7,202 nt of DNA from Deferribacteres bacterium. Lineage in GTDB: Bacteria; Nitrospirota; Thermodesulfovibrionia; UBA6902. A model generated the notes under the pieces. It worked only from the letters and a program-made list of their open reading frames with translations. It was not told where the DNA came from and made no database searches. Shown piece by piece: positions 1 through 7,131 of the stretch (position 1 is the first letter of the stretch; each line of letters opens with the position of its first letter). The translations under genes were made by a program, and so were the position numbers. The stretch is from assembly GCA_030598625.1 (NCBI GenBank), contig JAUVPO010000091.1, forward strand, positions 1 through 7,202, written 5' to 3'.

Positions 1-1
1 A

Positions 2-1318
2 TGGGGGATGGTTGTAAAAATAGACGCTGATGAAGCGTATGAGCATATCTACAATATCAAAAAATGGACAGCCATAGTTGGGGCTACGACAATAATTGTT
101 GTTATATTGTTGGCTATTCGTATCTCCAGAACGATTACTAATCCTGTAAGGGCATTGCATGAAGGAAGTGAAAGAATAGGACACGGCAATCTGGATTATA
201 AAGTCGGTACAGACGCAAAAGATGAAATCGGTGAGCTGTCCCGCTCCTTTGATGAAATGACGTTCAAATTAAAAGACTCCCGCATGATGCTGGAAGATGA
301 AATCACCGAGCGCAAAAAGGCAGATGAGACGCTCAGATTGTACGAGCGAATTATCTCTTCAACAAATGACCATATGTCTTTTATAAACAAAGATTATATT
401 TATCAGTCGGTGAACCTTGCATATTTAAAAGCACACAATAAATCTCTTGAAGATATAGTGGGCCATTCAGTATCCGAACTTTTAGGAAAGGAATTATTTG
501 AGAATACAGTCAAATACAATCTTGATCGTTTTCTTATCGTGGAAGAGATAAACTATCAGGCATGGTTTGATTTCTCCTCTTTTGGCCGGAGATTTATGGA
601 TGTAAGCTACTATCCGTATTATGAGACTGGCGGCGCTGTTTCCGGTGTGGTTGTGAGCAGTCACGATATCACCGAGAACAAGAAGATTGAGCACCAAATC
701 AAAGAAGCGCTCAAGGAGAAGGAAATCCTTTTGCAGGAGATACACCATCGGGTCAAGAATAATATGATGGTAATAATAAGCCTGCTCCAGCTGCAGTCCA
801 AAGGTATCAAAGACAAACAGTACAGGGAAATGTTCAGTGACAGTGTTAACCGGATAAATACAATGGCCTTAATACATGAGAAACTTTATAGATCTAAAGA
901 CATGTCTAATGTCAACTTCGACGATTATCTCAAGAGCATGCTAAACAGTATGCTCCTGTCTTACAGGTCGGACCCCCTGAAGATCGAATTAAAGACGGAT
1001 GTTGACAATGTCTCTCTTGGAGTTAATACGGCGATCCCCTGCGGGTTAATCATAAATGAACTGATATCCAATTCCTTGAAACACGCCTTCCCTGAGGGTA
1101 ATGAGGGCGAGATCAGGGTTGCCATGTTCACAAATAATAAAGCGGAGATTGAACTGACAGTCAGTGATAACGGCGTCGGCATCCCTGAGAATCTGGATTT
1201 CAGGAACACAGACTCGTTGGGTCTGACCCTGGTTAACGCTCTGACGGCACAGCTCCGGGGAACAATTGATCTTAATAGAGAAAAAGGGACCAGGTTTGTA
1301 ATCACTTTCAAGGGTTAA
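2..1318 (+). CDS. Membrane sensor histidine kinase, HAMP-PAS-HisKA_2-HATPase (5' partial)
   Basis: This is the C-terminal part of a membrane-bound sensor kinase. The frame is open to the left edge (codons for W and G precede the ATG at 8), and WGMVVKIDADEA resembles the end of a Cache/CHASE-type extracytoplasmic sensor, so the ATG at 8 is probably internal. Numbering from that Met: a membrane helix at about 21-38, HAMP at about 38-90, a short coiled coil, then PAS plus PAC at about 107-226 ending in HDITENKK. The H-box EIHHRVKNN (244-252, likely phospho-His H247) is the HisKA_2/HWE-like type, not classical HisKA. The ATPase domain has an N-box (INELISNSLKHAF, about 349-361), G1 DNGVGIP (387-393) and a G2-like SLGLTLV (403-409), so it looks catalytically complete. 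The stop directly abuts the receiver-kinase gene, its likely phosphotransfer partner. The signal is unknown because the sensor is cut off. Confidence 0.93.
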   Translation, partial: WGMVVKIDADEAYEHIYNIKKWTAIVGATTIIVVILLAIRISRTITNPVRALHEGSERIGHGNLDYKVGTDAKDEIGELSRSFDEMTFKLKDSRMMLEDEITERKKADETLRLYERIISSTNDHMSFINKDYIYQSVNLAYLKAHNKSLEDIVGHSVSELLGKELFENTVKYNLDRFLIVEEINYQAWFDFSSFGRRFMDVSYYPYYETGGAVSGVVVSSHDITENKKIEHQIKEALKEKEILLQEIHHRVKNNMMVIISLLQLQSKGIKDKQYREMFSDSVNRINTMALIHEKLYRSKDMSNVNFDDYLKSMLNSMLLSYRSDPLKIELKTDVDNVSLGVNTAIPCGLIINELISNSLKHAFPEGNEGEIRVAMFTNNKAEIELTVSDNGVGIPENLDFRNTDSLGLTLVNALTAQLRGTIDLNREKGTRFVITFKG

Positions 1319-2554
1319 ATGATGGAAAAGAAACGGATCATGGTGGTTGAAGATGAAGGCATAACCGCCATGAGTATAAAAAGCAGTCTGGAAGGGATGG
1401 GATACGCTGTCTCATCCACGGTATTTTCCGGTGAAGAAGCGGTCAAAAAGGCGGAGGAGGACAAGCCGGATTTAGTGCTGATGGACATTGTGCTGGATAG
1501 CAAGATGGACGGGATTGAAGCCGCGGGACAAATACATTCCCGTTTCAGCATTCCGGTAGTCTATCTCACGGCCCATTCAGATGAAAAAATGGTGAAACGG
1601 ATAAAGATGACAGAGCCCTTTGGATATATTGTTAAACCCTTTTATGAAAGGGAATTGCGTTTTGTAGTTGAAATAGCCCTGTATAAACATGAGATGGAGC
1701 AAAGGTTAAGGAAAGGCGAGAAAGAATTGGAAAAGCACCGGGAGCATCTTGTAGAGTTGGTTGAGGAACGCACTTCCGAACTGCAGAATATCAATAAAAA
1801 ACTTGAGCAGGAGATTACTGACCACAAGCTGGCAAAGGCTGAGTCGCTGCGTGCTTCTCATCTTGCGGCCCTGGGGGAACTGGCGGCAGGGGTGGCCCAT
1901 GAAATCAATAACCCCACAAACGGTATTGTTAATTATGCTCAGATATTGGCCAATCAAAGCAAAGAAGGAAGTCAAGAGCATGACCTGGCCGGTCGAATCA
2001 TTAAAGAAGGCATTCGCATTGCAGGCATCGTCAGCAATCTCCTTTCATTTGCACGCAACGGCAAGGAGGAAAAGGGCCCCGTCGGCATTCAAACAATAGT
2101 GTATGACTCCCTTGCCCTTACGGAGACACAATTAAAAAAAGACGGGATTAGACTTATGATAAATGTCCCTTCGGATTTGCCGAATTTTATTGCTCATCCA
2201 CAGCAGATTGAACAGGTTTTTCTGAACATTATCAGTAACGCGCGATATGCCCTGAACCAAAAATATCCAGGAGCGCATGACAATAAGGTTTTTGAAATTA
2301 CAGCCAAAAAAATAACGGCTGACGACAGTCCACATATTCAGATTATATTTTATGATAGAGGCATCGGGATACCTCCCGGTATACTAAATAAAATAATGAA
2401 TCCGTTTTTTACTACCAAGCCATATAATATCAGCACGGGCCTGGGTCTAAGCATCAGCCATGGCATTATAACTGATCATGGCGGCAATATTATGGCGGAT
2501 AGTATCGAGGGAGAATTTACCAAAATCATAATCGAACTCCCGGTTGGAAAATAG
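1319..2554 (+). CDS. Response regulator receiver-histidine kinase hybrid (REC-HisKA-HATPase)
   Basis: A cytoplasmic hybrid with the receiver at the N-terminus; no membrane segment is seen. Receiver, about 5-120: acidic pocket E11-D12, phospho-acceptor D56, T84 and K106 of YIVKPF. The stretch TEPFGYIVKPF..REL is typical of receivers paired with HisKA_2 kinases. A charged, probably coiled-coil linker (about 120-180) leads to a classical HisKA H-box, GVAHEINNP, with H194. The ATPase part has an N-box (N303 to N307), G1 DRGIGIP (346-352), F-box FFTTKP and G2 TGLGLSIS (373-380). The usual first Gly of the G2 box is Ser here (NISTGLGL), a minor deviation. The start codon is ambiguous: ATG 1319 and ATG 1322 are adjacent, and AAGGG at 1310-1314 lies 4 and 7 bases away, which favours 1322 (410 aa). 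There is no DNA-binding output domain, so it must pass its signal to another protein. Translation is probably coupled to the kinase upstream. Confidence 0.93.
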   Translation: MMEKKRIMVVEDEGITAMSIKSSLEGMGYAVSSTVFSGEEAVKKAEEDKPDLVLMDIVLDSKMDGIEAAGQIHSRFSIPVVYLTAHSDEKMVKRIKMTEPFGYIVKPFYERELRFVVEIALYKHEMEQRLRKGEKELEKHREHLVELVEERTSELQNINKKLEQEITDHKLAKAESLRASHLAALGELAAGVAHEINNPTNGIVNYAQILANQSKEGSQEHDLAGRIIKEGIRIAGIVSNLLSFARNGKEEKGPVGIQTIVYDSLALTETQLKKDGIRLMINVPSDLPNFIAHPQQIEQVFLNIISNARYALNQKYPGAHDNKVFEITAKKITADDSPHIQIIFYDRGIGIPPGILNKIMNPFFTTKPYNISTGLGLSISHGIITDHGGNIMADSIEGEFTKIIIELPVGK

Positions 2555-2558
2555 AGGG
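2555..2558 (+). promoter_or_regulatory. Ribosome binding site of polA, touching the upstream stop codon
   Basis: GAGGG (2554-2558) begins in the G of the TAG stop (2552-2554) of the kinase gene and sits 9 bases before ATG 2568. It decides the polA start: the in-frame TTG at 2544 lies upstream of this site and would add eight residues (MENRGTHP) not expected for PolA. The arrangement implies translational coupling of polA to the kinase gene. Confidence 0.7.
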
Positions 2559-2567
2559 ACACATCCA

Positions 2568-5228
2568 ATGCCTACCCTTTACCTGATAGACGGCAATTCT
2601 TATATTTACCGTGCGTTCTACGCTATAAGAGGGCTTTCAGCTTCGGACGGCACGCCCACAAACGCCGTTTTCGGATTTACCAATATGATCCTGAAGCTTT
2701 TGAGGGAGAAGAATCCGGATTATTTCGCGGTCGTCTTTGATGCCCCCGGACCGACCCACAGACATGATACCTACGGGGAATATAAGGCCCACAGGCCCGG
2801 TATGCCCGATGACCTGAAACCGCAGGTGCCCTTAATAAAGGAAATCATTAATGCCTTCAATATTGAAACAATTGAAAGTCCCGGTTATGAGGCTGATGAT
2901 ATTTTAGGCATTATCGCCAAAGATGCAGAGAAAGAGGGACTTGAAGTTTATATTGTAACAGGCGACAAGGACATGTGCCAGGCAGTGAGCCCGAAAATCA
3001 GGCTCTATGACACCATGAAAGACAGGATTACCGAAGAAAAAGACGTTATAGAAAGATTCGGTGTCGTGCCGTCACAATTCCCCGAGGTCATAGCGCTCAT
3101 GGGTGATGCCTCCGATAACATCCCGGGGGTGCCGGGTATCGGAGAGAAAACCGCGGTAAAACTGTTAAAGGAGTTTAAAAACCTGGATAACATTATTGAG
3201 AACCGTGAAAAGATAAAAAATGTGAAAATCAGAAACGCCGTATCTGAAAACATAGAGAGCATCAAACTCAGCCTTGAGCTTGCAACCTTCCATCCCGATG
3301 TCCCACTGGAAATTTCAGCCAAAGACCTTGAAATGCGGGAGCCGGAGTGGCCGAAATTGCTGGAATTCTTTCGCAGATTCGAATTCAGCAGTCTAATAAA
3401 GTTCATTCCCGATAAATCCCGAAGCCTTGAAGCGGAGAATACGGAATATATAACTATCATCGACAAGCACGCATTGAAGGAGGCGATTGCTTCCATAAAA
3501 GATGAGCTTTCCATTGATACCGAGACATCATCGCCTTCACCCATGCTCGCCGAACTGGTCGGGATATCGTTCTCAAGCGATCCGGTGACGGCATATTACA
3601 TTCCTCTGTCACATTCATACCAGGGAGCGCCCGGGCAGTTGCCCAAAGACTACGTGCTTGAGCAGATAAGGCACGTTCTCGAACATCCGGGGATTTCAAA
3701 GACCGGGCACAACATTAAATATGATCTGATCATATTTGAAAGAGAGGGGATTGATATAAGGGGAATTGCCTTTGATACCATGATCGCCTCCTACCTTTTG
3801 AATCCCAACAAGGCAAATCATAATCTTACGGATACCGCAATGGACCACCTCGGAATAAAAAAACTGTCTTTTAAGGACATAGTGGGTAAGGGCAAGAAGG
3901 ATTTCAGCGAAGTTGCGGTCGAGGATGCCGCGAGATATTCCGGGGAAGATTCAGCCGTGCCGCTCAGGCTAAAAAAACATTTCGGGCCGGAATTAGAAAG
4001 GGAAGGGCTTGAAAAACTTTTTCATGAAATAGAAATCCCCCTCATTGAAGTGCTTGCGGATATGGAAATGGCTGGCGTCAGGATTGACATACAGCTGATG
4101 GATTCATTTTCTCAGCAAATGGCCAGGGAGCTGACAAGCATTGAACAGAGGATTTATTTTATCGCGGGCGGGGAATTCAACATAAATTCCCCTAAGCAGC
4201 TGCAGGAGATATTGTTTGAAAAGCTCGGCCTCAAGCCTGCCAGGAAAACAAAGACAGGATATTCTACAAATATTGACGTCCTCGAACAGCTCGCGCTCCA
4301 ACATGAACTGCCCGGAGAGATAATAGAATACAGGGCGCTCGCGAAACTGAAAAACACATATGTCGACGCACTGCCGAAACTGGCAAACCCCGAAACGGGA
4401 AGGCTCCATACGTCTTTTAACCAGACGGTAACAGCCACGGGAAGGCTGAGCAGTTCCGGCCCGAACCTCCAGAACATCCCGATAAGGGGAGAATGGGGAA
4501 AAAGAATAAGGGAGGCGTTTATAACTGATAACGGGAACTCCCTGATATCCTCTGATTATTCCCAGATAGAACTCCGTATACTGGCCCATCTGAGCGGTGA
4601 TGAAAAACTTATTGAGATATTTAATAATGACGGTGACATACATACAGGAACCGCCTGTGAGCTCTTCGGGGTCCAGGCAAAGGAAGTTACGGATGATATG
4701 AGACGGAATGCAAAGACAGTCAACTTCGGGATTGTCTATGGCATCAGCCCTTACGGGCTCAGCCGGCAGCTGGGTATCCCCCCTGAAGAAGCAAGATATT
4801 ATATTGACACATATTTTGCGCGGCACAGCGGGGTGAAAAACTATATTGACGCCGTGATAGAAGAAGCAGCGGATAAAGGGTATGTGTCGACATTATTTGA
4901 TCGGAAGAGGCCGGTCCCCGAACTGAAAAGCTCGAACAGGAACATCAGGCAGCTCGGAGAAAGACTCGCGACAAACTCACCCGTGCAGGGCTCGGCGGCT
5001 GATATAATAAAGTTATCTATGATAAATATTTGGAAGAGATTGAAGAGAGATAAATTTAAGACAAAAATGCTTCTCCAGGTCCATGACGAATTATTGCTTG
5101 AGGCAACGAAAGAAGAAAAGGACGAGGTTGAGCAATTAGTCAGGGAAGAAATGGAAAATGCGGTGCAACTCCGCGTTCCGTTAAAAGTTAATATAGGGAC
5201 CGGACGGAACTGGGCGGAAGCGCATTAA
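2568..5228 (+). CDS. polA: DNA polymerase I
   Basis: Full-length family A polymerase of 886 aa that fills gaps, removes RNA primers and acts in excision repair. All three domains are present. The 5' nuclease (about 1-290) opens with LYLIDGNSYIYRAF (D8) and carries YEADD (107-111), TGDKD (131-135) and the helix-hairpin-helix GDASDNIPGVPGIGEKTA region (179-196). The 3'-5' exonuclease (about 295-490) keeps the DEDD residues: D317 and E319 in SIDTET, D386 in GHNIKYD, and Y457 with D461 in YSGED, so proofreading should be active, unlike in Taq or many Bacillus PolI. The polymerase (about 500-886) has motif A DYSQIELR (D663, steric-gate E668), motif B RRNAKTVNFGIVYG (K716, F720, Y724) and motif C QVHDE (H839, D840, E841). 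Phe at 720 matches the position that discriminates against dideoxynucleotides in E. coli PolI. ATG 2568 was chosen because of the Shine-Dalgarno and because MPTLYLIDGN is the usual N-terminus. Confidence 0.98.
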   Translation: MPTLYLIDGNSYIYRAFYAIRGLSASDGTPTNAVFGFTNMILKLLREKNPDYFAVVFDAPGPTHRHDTYGEYKAHRPGMPDDLKPQVPLIKEIINAFNIETIESPGYEADDILGIIAKDAEKEGLEVYIVTGDKDMCQAVSPKIRLYDTMKDRITEEKDVIERFGVVPSQFPEVIALMGDASDNIPGVPGIGEKTAVKLLKEFKNLDNIIENREKIKNVKIRNAVSENIESIKLSLELATFHPDVPLEISAKDLEMREPEWPKLLEFFRRFEFSSLIKFIPDKSRSLEAENTEYITIIDKHALKEAIASIKDELSIDTETSSPSPMLAELVGISFSSDPVTAYYIPLSHSYQGAPGQLPKDYVLEQIRHVLEHPGISKTGHNIKYDLIIFEREGIDIRGIAFDTMIASYLLNPNKANHNLTDTAMDHLGIKKLSFKDIVGKGKKDFSEVAVEDAARYSGEDSAVPLRLKKHFGPELEREGLEKLFHEIEIPLIEVLADMEMAGVRIDIQLMDSFSQQMARELTSIEQRIYFIAGGEFNINSPKQLQEILFEKLGLKPARKTKTGYSTNIDVLEQLALQHELPGEIIEYRALAKLKNTYVDALPKLANPETGRLHTSFNQTVTATGRLSSSGPNLQNIPIRGEWGKRIREAFITDNGNSLISSDYSQIELRILAHLSGDEKLIEIFNNDGDIHTGTACELFGVQAKEVTDDMRRNAKTVNFGIVYGISPYGLSRQLGIPPEEARYYIDTYFARHSGVKNYIDAVIEEAADKGYVSTLFDRKRPVPELKSSNRNIRQLGERLATNSPVQGSAADIIKLSMINIWKRLKRDKFKTKMLLQVHDELLLEATKEEKDEVEQLVREEMENAVQLRVPLKVNIGTGRNWAEAH

Positions 5229-5269
5229 AACAAAAGACGTTATCCGTGTCAGGTCAACGGTTTAAATCT

Positions 5270-5275
5270 GGAGGT
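5270..5275 (+). promoter_or_regulatory. Strong ribosome binding site of hflX, facing an AUU codon
   Basis: GGAGGT at 5270-5275 lies 5 bases (6 counted from GGAGG) before the ATT at 5281, which is ideal spacing. It follows an in-frame TAA at 5263-5265, so the hflX frame cannot start further upstream. No ATG, GTG or TTG in any frame lies at usable distance, which makes the AUU codon the best start. Confidence 0.7.
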
Positions 5276-5280
5276 CTTTC

Positions 5281-6909
5281 ATTCCGGCTGTTTACGGCAA
5301 CACTTCAGGTCTGAAGAAAAGCGACATTAAGGCGCTTGAGAGGATATACAGGAGGCGTATACCAAAAGACAGCGCCCTGAGCGCGGACATCGCCATGTTG
5401 ATGGCCGAATGCTCGAATTCCGTGGGGCGGCAGGTCGGCGTCCTTGCGGACAGGGACGGAAATATAAGCCATGTGATTGTGGGAGACGCAAAGGGCATTT
5501 TTATCCCCGAGCTCACAAACCATCCTCTCGGCAGAAAAATCCTCCGCGGGTTGAGACTTATCCATACCCATCTTAAAAGTGAAAAGCTGACCCGGGACGA
5601 TATTACGGACCTTTCTCTTTTAAGGTTTGACGCGCTGATTGTTGTCGGACTGAAAGACGGCCGGCCCGATAATGTTTCACTGGCGCACCTCTCCTCTTCC
5701 GACGAAGAAAAGCCGTATGAGGTAACGGGCCCGGTCCCGTTTCACGGCATGGACAGGGTATTTAAGGATTTCGATCTTTTTATTGCCTCTATTGAAGACG
5801 GCCTGCGATTGCGCAGGACGGGCTTTGACATAAAGGACAAAAGGGAGAGGGCGGTCCTGGTGAGTGTTTCAACATCATCCCGCTATGAACAGGAAGATTC
5901 AATGGAGGAGCTGAAGGAACTTTCAAAGGCCGGCAATGTGGTTATTGTGGACACCATCCTTCAGAGACCCAAAGATATCAACCCGAAGTATCTTATGGGC
6001 GCGGGGAAAATAAAGTATCTTGTCATCAGCGCCATGAACAAAGGGGCAACGCTCTTGATCTTTGACCAGGACCTTAATCCCTCCCAGATAAAGGCCATCA
6101 GCGATTTAACGGAACTAAAGGTCATTGACCGCTCTCAGTTAATCCTTGATATATTTGCAAGACGCGCCCATAGTAAAGACGGCAGGGTCCAGGTCGAACT
6201 TGCCCAGTTGCGTTACAGGCTCCCGAGGCTTACCGGAAAGGGGACCGCCATGTCCAGGCTGATGGGCGGGATCGGCGGGAGGGGCCCCGGCGAAATGAAA
6301 CTCGAAGTCGACAGGAGAAGGGTCAGGGAAAGGATCACCCTGCTCGAAAAACAGCTCAAGTCCCTTGGCAGGGCGAGGCAGCAGAGAAAGGCGCGCAGGG
6401 TCGCGCTCGGGATACCGATTATATCAATAATCGGTTATACAAATGCCGGGAAATCGACCCTCCTGAATAATCTTACCAGGAGCGCCACCTTCGTGGAGGA
6501 CAAAATGTTTGCGACCCTTGACACGGCCAGCAGGAGGCTGAGATTCCCGAAGGAAAGGGACGTAATAATCACCGACACCGTAGGTTTTATCCGCGACCTT
6601 CCAAAAGACCTCTTCGCGGCATTCAGGGCAACGCTTGAAGAACTTGAAGACGCGGATTTACTCCTTCACATAGTGGACATATCAAACCCCAGATTTGAGC
6701 AGCAAATGAAATCAGTGGAAAAGATACTATCTGATTTAGACCTTTCGGAAAAGCCCGTATTGCTGGCATTCAATAAAGAAGACCTTGCGGGGAAAGAGGA
6801 AACAGGATCGATTCGCAGAGGATATAATGCAATCTCTTTTTCAGCATTGAATCCCGAGACATTTCACGGGTTGATCGCAGCCATTGAAAAAAAGCTCTGG
6901 CCGTTTTAA
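5281..6909 (+). CDS. hflX: Long-form GTPase HflX, probable AUU start
   Basis: HflX is a ribosome-associated GTPase that binds the 50S subunit and splits stalled or idle 70S ribosomes, notably in heat stress. With the AUU start the protein has 542 residues, the long form with an extra N-terminal domain (about 1-185) before the part shared with shorter HflX. Residues 1-28 hold the typical YGNTSGLKKSDIKALERIYR and RRIP. The HflX-specific region includes LMGAGK and the Gly-rich GGIGGRGPGE (329-338), followed by a basic coiled segment. The G domain shows G1 GYTNAGKS (385-392), switch I FATLD with T412, G3 DTVG (432-435), G4 NKED (498-501) and G5 SAL (521-523). All are intact, so it should be an active GTPase. 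The first ATG in frame is 5395 (residue 39), which lacks a good Shine-Dalgarno and would remove the conserved N-terminus. It lies 52 bases after polA with no terminator seen, so co-transcription is likely. Confidence 0.95.
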   Translation: MPAVYGNTSGLKKSDIKALERIYRRRIPKDSALSADIAMLMAECSNSVGRQVGVLADRDGNISHVIVGDAKGIFIPELTNHPLGRKILRGLRLIHTHLKSEKLTRDDITDLSLLRFDALIVVGLKDGRPDNVSLAHLSSSDEEKPYEVTGPVPFHGMDRVFKDFDLFIASIEDGLRLRRTGFDIKDKRERAVLVSVSTSSRYEQEDSMEELKELSKAGNVVIVDTILQRPKDINPKYLMGAGKIKYLVISAMNKGATLLIFDQDLNPSQIKAISDLTELKVIDRSQLILDIFARRAHSKDGRVQVELAQLRYRLPRLTGKGTAMSRLMGGIGGRGPGEMKLEVDRRRVRERITLLEKQLKSLGRARQQRKARRVALGIPIISIIGYTNAGKSTLLNNLTRSATFVEDKMFATLDTASRRLRFPKERDVIITDTVGFIRDLPKDLFAAFRATLEELEDADLLLHIVDISNPRFEQQMKSVEKILSDLDLSEKPVLLAFNKEDLAGKEETGSIRRGYNAISFSALNPETFHGLIAAIEKKLWPF

Positions 6910-6918
6910 TGGATTTTT
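6881..6918 (+). terminator. Possible weak terminator at the end of hflX
   Basis: CCATT (6881-6885) can pair with AATGG (6908-6912), and after one bulged G four A:T pairs extend the stem. The loop is about 13 bases and TTTTT follows at 6914-6918. The hairpin spans the hflX stop codon. The stem is AT-rich and imperfect, so this is tentative; no better terminator is seen in the tail. Confidence 0.3.
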
Positions 6919-7014
6919 AAGAGTTTCAGGCAAAACCGTTTGATCCAGTTAATATATGTGCGCTCCGTTCATGATTGGGAATTACACTTTTATTCGAAAA
7001 ACTTAAAAATTTGC

Positions 7015-7044
7015 TTGCCCAGTATGCATAGAAATGTATATACT
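7015..7044 (+). promoter_or_regulatory. Possible sigma70-type promoter reading rightwards
   Basis: TTGCCC (7015-7020, 4 of 6 consensus bases) and TATACT (7039-7044, 5 of 6) are separated by 18 bases, about 80 bases before the ATG at 7123. It lies inside the recombinase relic on the opposite strand. AT-rich sequence produces such matches by chance, so this is weak. Confidence 0.3.
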
Positions 7045-7071
7045 TTTCATTAACAAGGCGGCATGAGCGTA

Positions 7072-7089
7072 GAAATTCCTGAAATTCCG
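7072..7089 (+). repeat. Short tandem repeat, two 9-base units
   Basis: GAAATTCCT (7072-7080) is followed directly by GAAATTCCG (7081-7089), with one mismatch at the last base. It lies within the recombinase relic, where it encodes part of the LLPEFQEFL stretch on the - strand, so it is most likely a by-product of coding. Confidence 0.4.
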
Positions 7090-7100
7090 GCAAAAGCTGA

Positions 7101-7131
7101 TTTTTCATTTAATTGACCTCAAATGACAAAA
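7101..7131. repeat. Imperfect inverted repeat covering two divergent start codons
   Basis: TCATTT (7105-7110) and AAATGA (7121-7126) are perfect inverted copies around a 10-base spacer. TTTT to the left and AAAA to the right extend the symmetry after one bulged C. The left arm contains the start of the - strand recombinase relic and the right arm the ATG of the + strand frame at 7123. It could be an operator or an RNA hairpin, or chance in AT-rich DNA. Confidence 0.35.

Larger units (their letters stand above)
6906..7108 (-). pseudogene. Degraded tyrosine recombinase (integron-integrase-like), N-terminal remnant
   Basis: An ATG at 7108 (reading leftwards) has a good Shine-Dalgarno, GAGGT, 7 bases upstream. 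The first 40 residues, with LLPEFQEFLRSCRLV, then EKYIHFYAYWASKFLSFSNK, resemble the SAM-like core-binding N-terminus of integron-type tyrosine recombinases (typical pattern: LPEFxxFLxxxxLVPEKxxxFYAYWVxxFL). The resemblance then stops and jumps to NHERSAHI; after a shift of 2 bases at about 6951-6952 it continues as NWIKRFCLKLLKIH and a stop, which matches the later family motif TERSYIxWIKRF. Residues expected between these blocks and the whole catalytic domain (R..HxxR..Y) are absent. I infer an internal deletion, a frameshift and loss of the 3' part. The family call rests on motif memory, not on a search. The remaining frame (60 codons, stop at 6926) could still be translated as a fragment. 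Confidence 0.6.

Noticed and set aside
1761..2099. 112-codon open frame on the + strand inside the receiver-kinase gene
   Set aside because: It overlaps the linker and H-box of the hybrid kinase in another frame and resembles no family.
2544..2567. Upstream TTG start for polA
   Set aside because: It would place the start before the clear Shine-Dalgarno at 2554-2558 and add eight residues not expected in PolA.
3005..3544. 179-codon open frame on the - strand inside polA
   Set aside because: A Ser/Phe-rich low-complexity translation opposite well-conserved PolA sequence; typical antisense shadow.
4104..4826. 240-codon open frame on the - strand inside polA
   Set aside because: It lies opposite the polymerase domain, whose motifs A and B are intact there; the translation has no recognisable family and is a shadow of the polA coding strand.
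5236..5262. Possible hairpin between polA and hflX
   Set aside because: Only 4-base stems (CCGT/ACGG or CGTT/AACG) and no following T-run, so it does not qualify as a terminator.
5349..5355. AGGAGG inside hflX as a possible internal ribosome binding site
   Set aside because: It encodes the conserved YRRR residues and no start codon of the usual kind follows at proper spacing.
5395..5403. ATG 5395 or ATG 5401 as the start of hflX
   Set aside because: No good ribosome binding site precedes them, and conserved HflX sequence continues in frame for 38 codons upstream.
7063..7116. 17-codon frame on the + strand (MSVEIPEIPAKADFSFN)
   Set aside because: Very short, with its AAGGCGG too close to the ATG, and opposite the better-supported recombinase relic.
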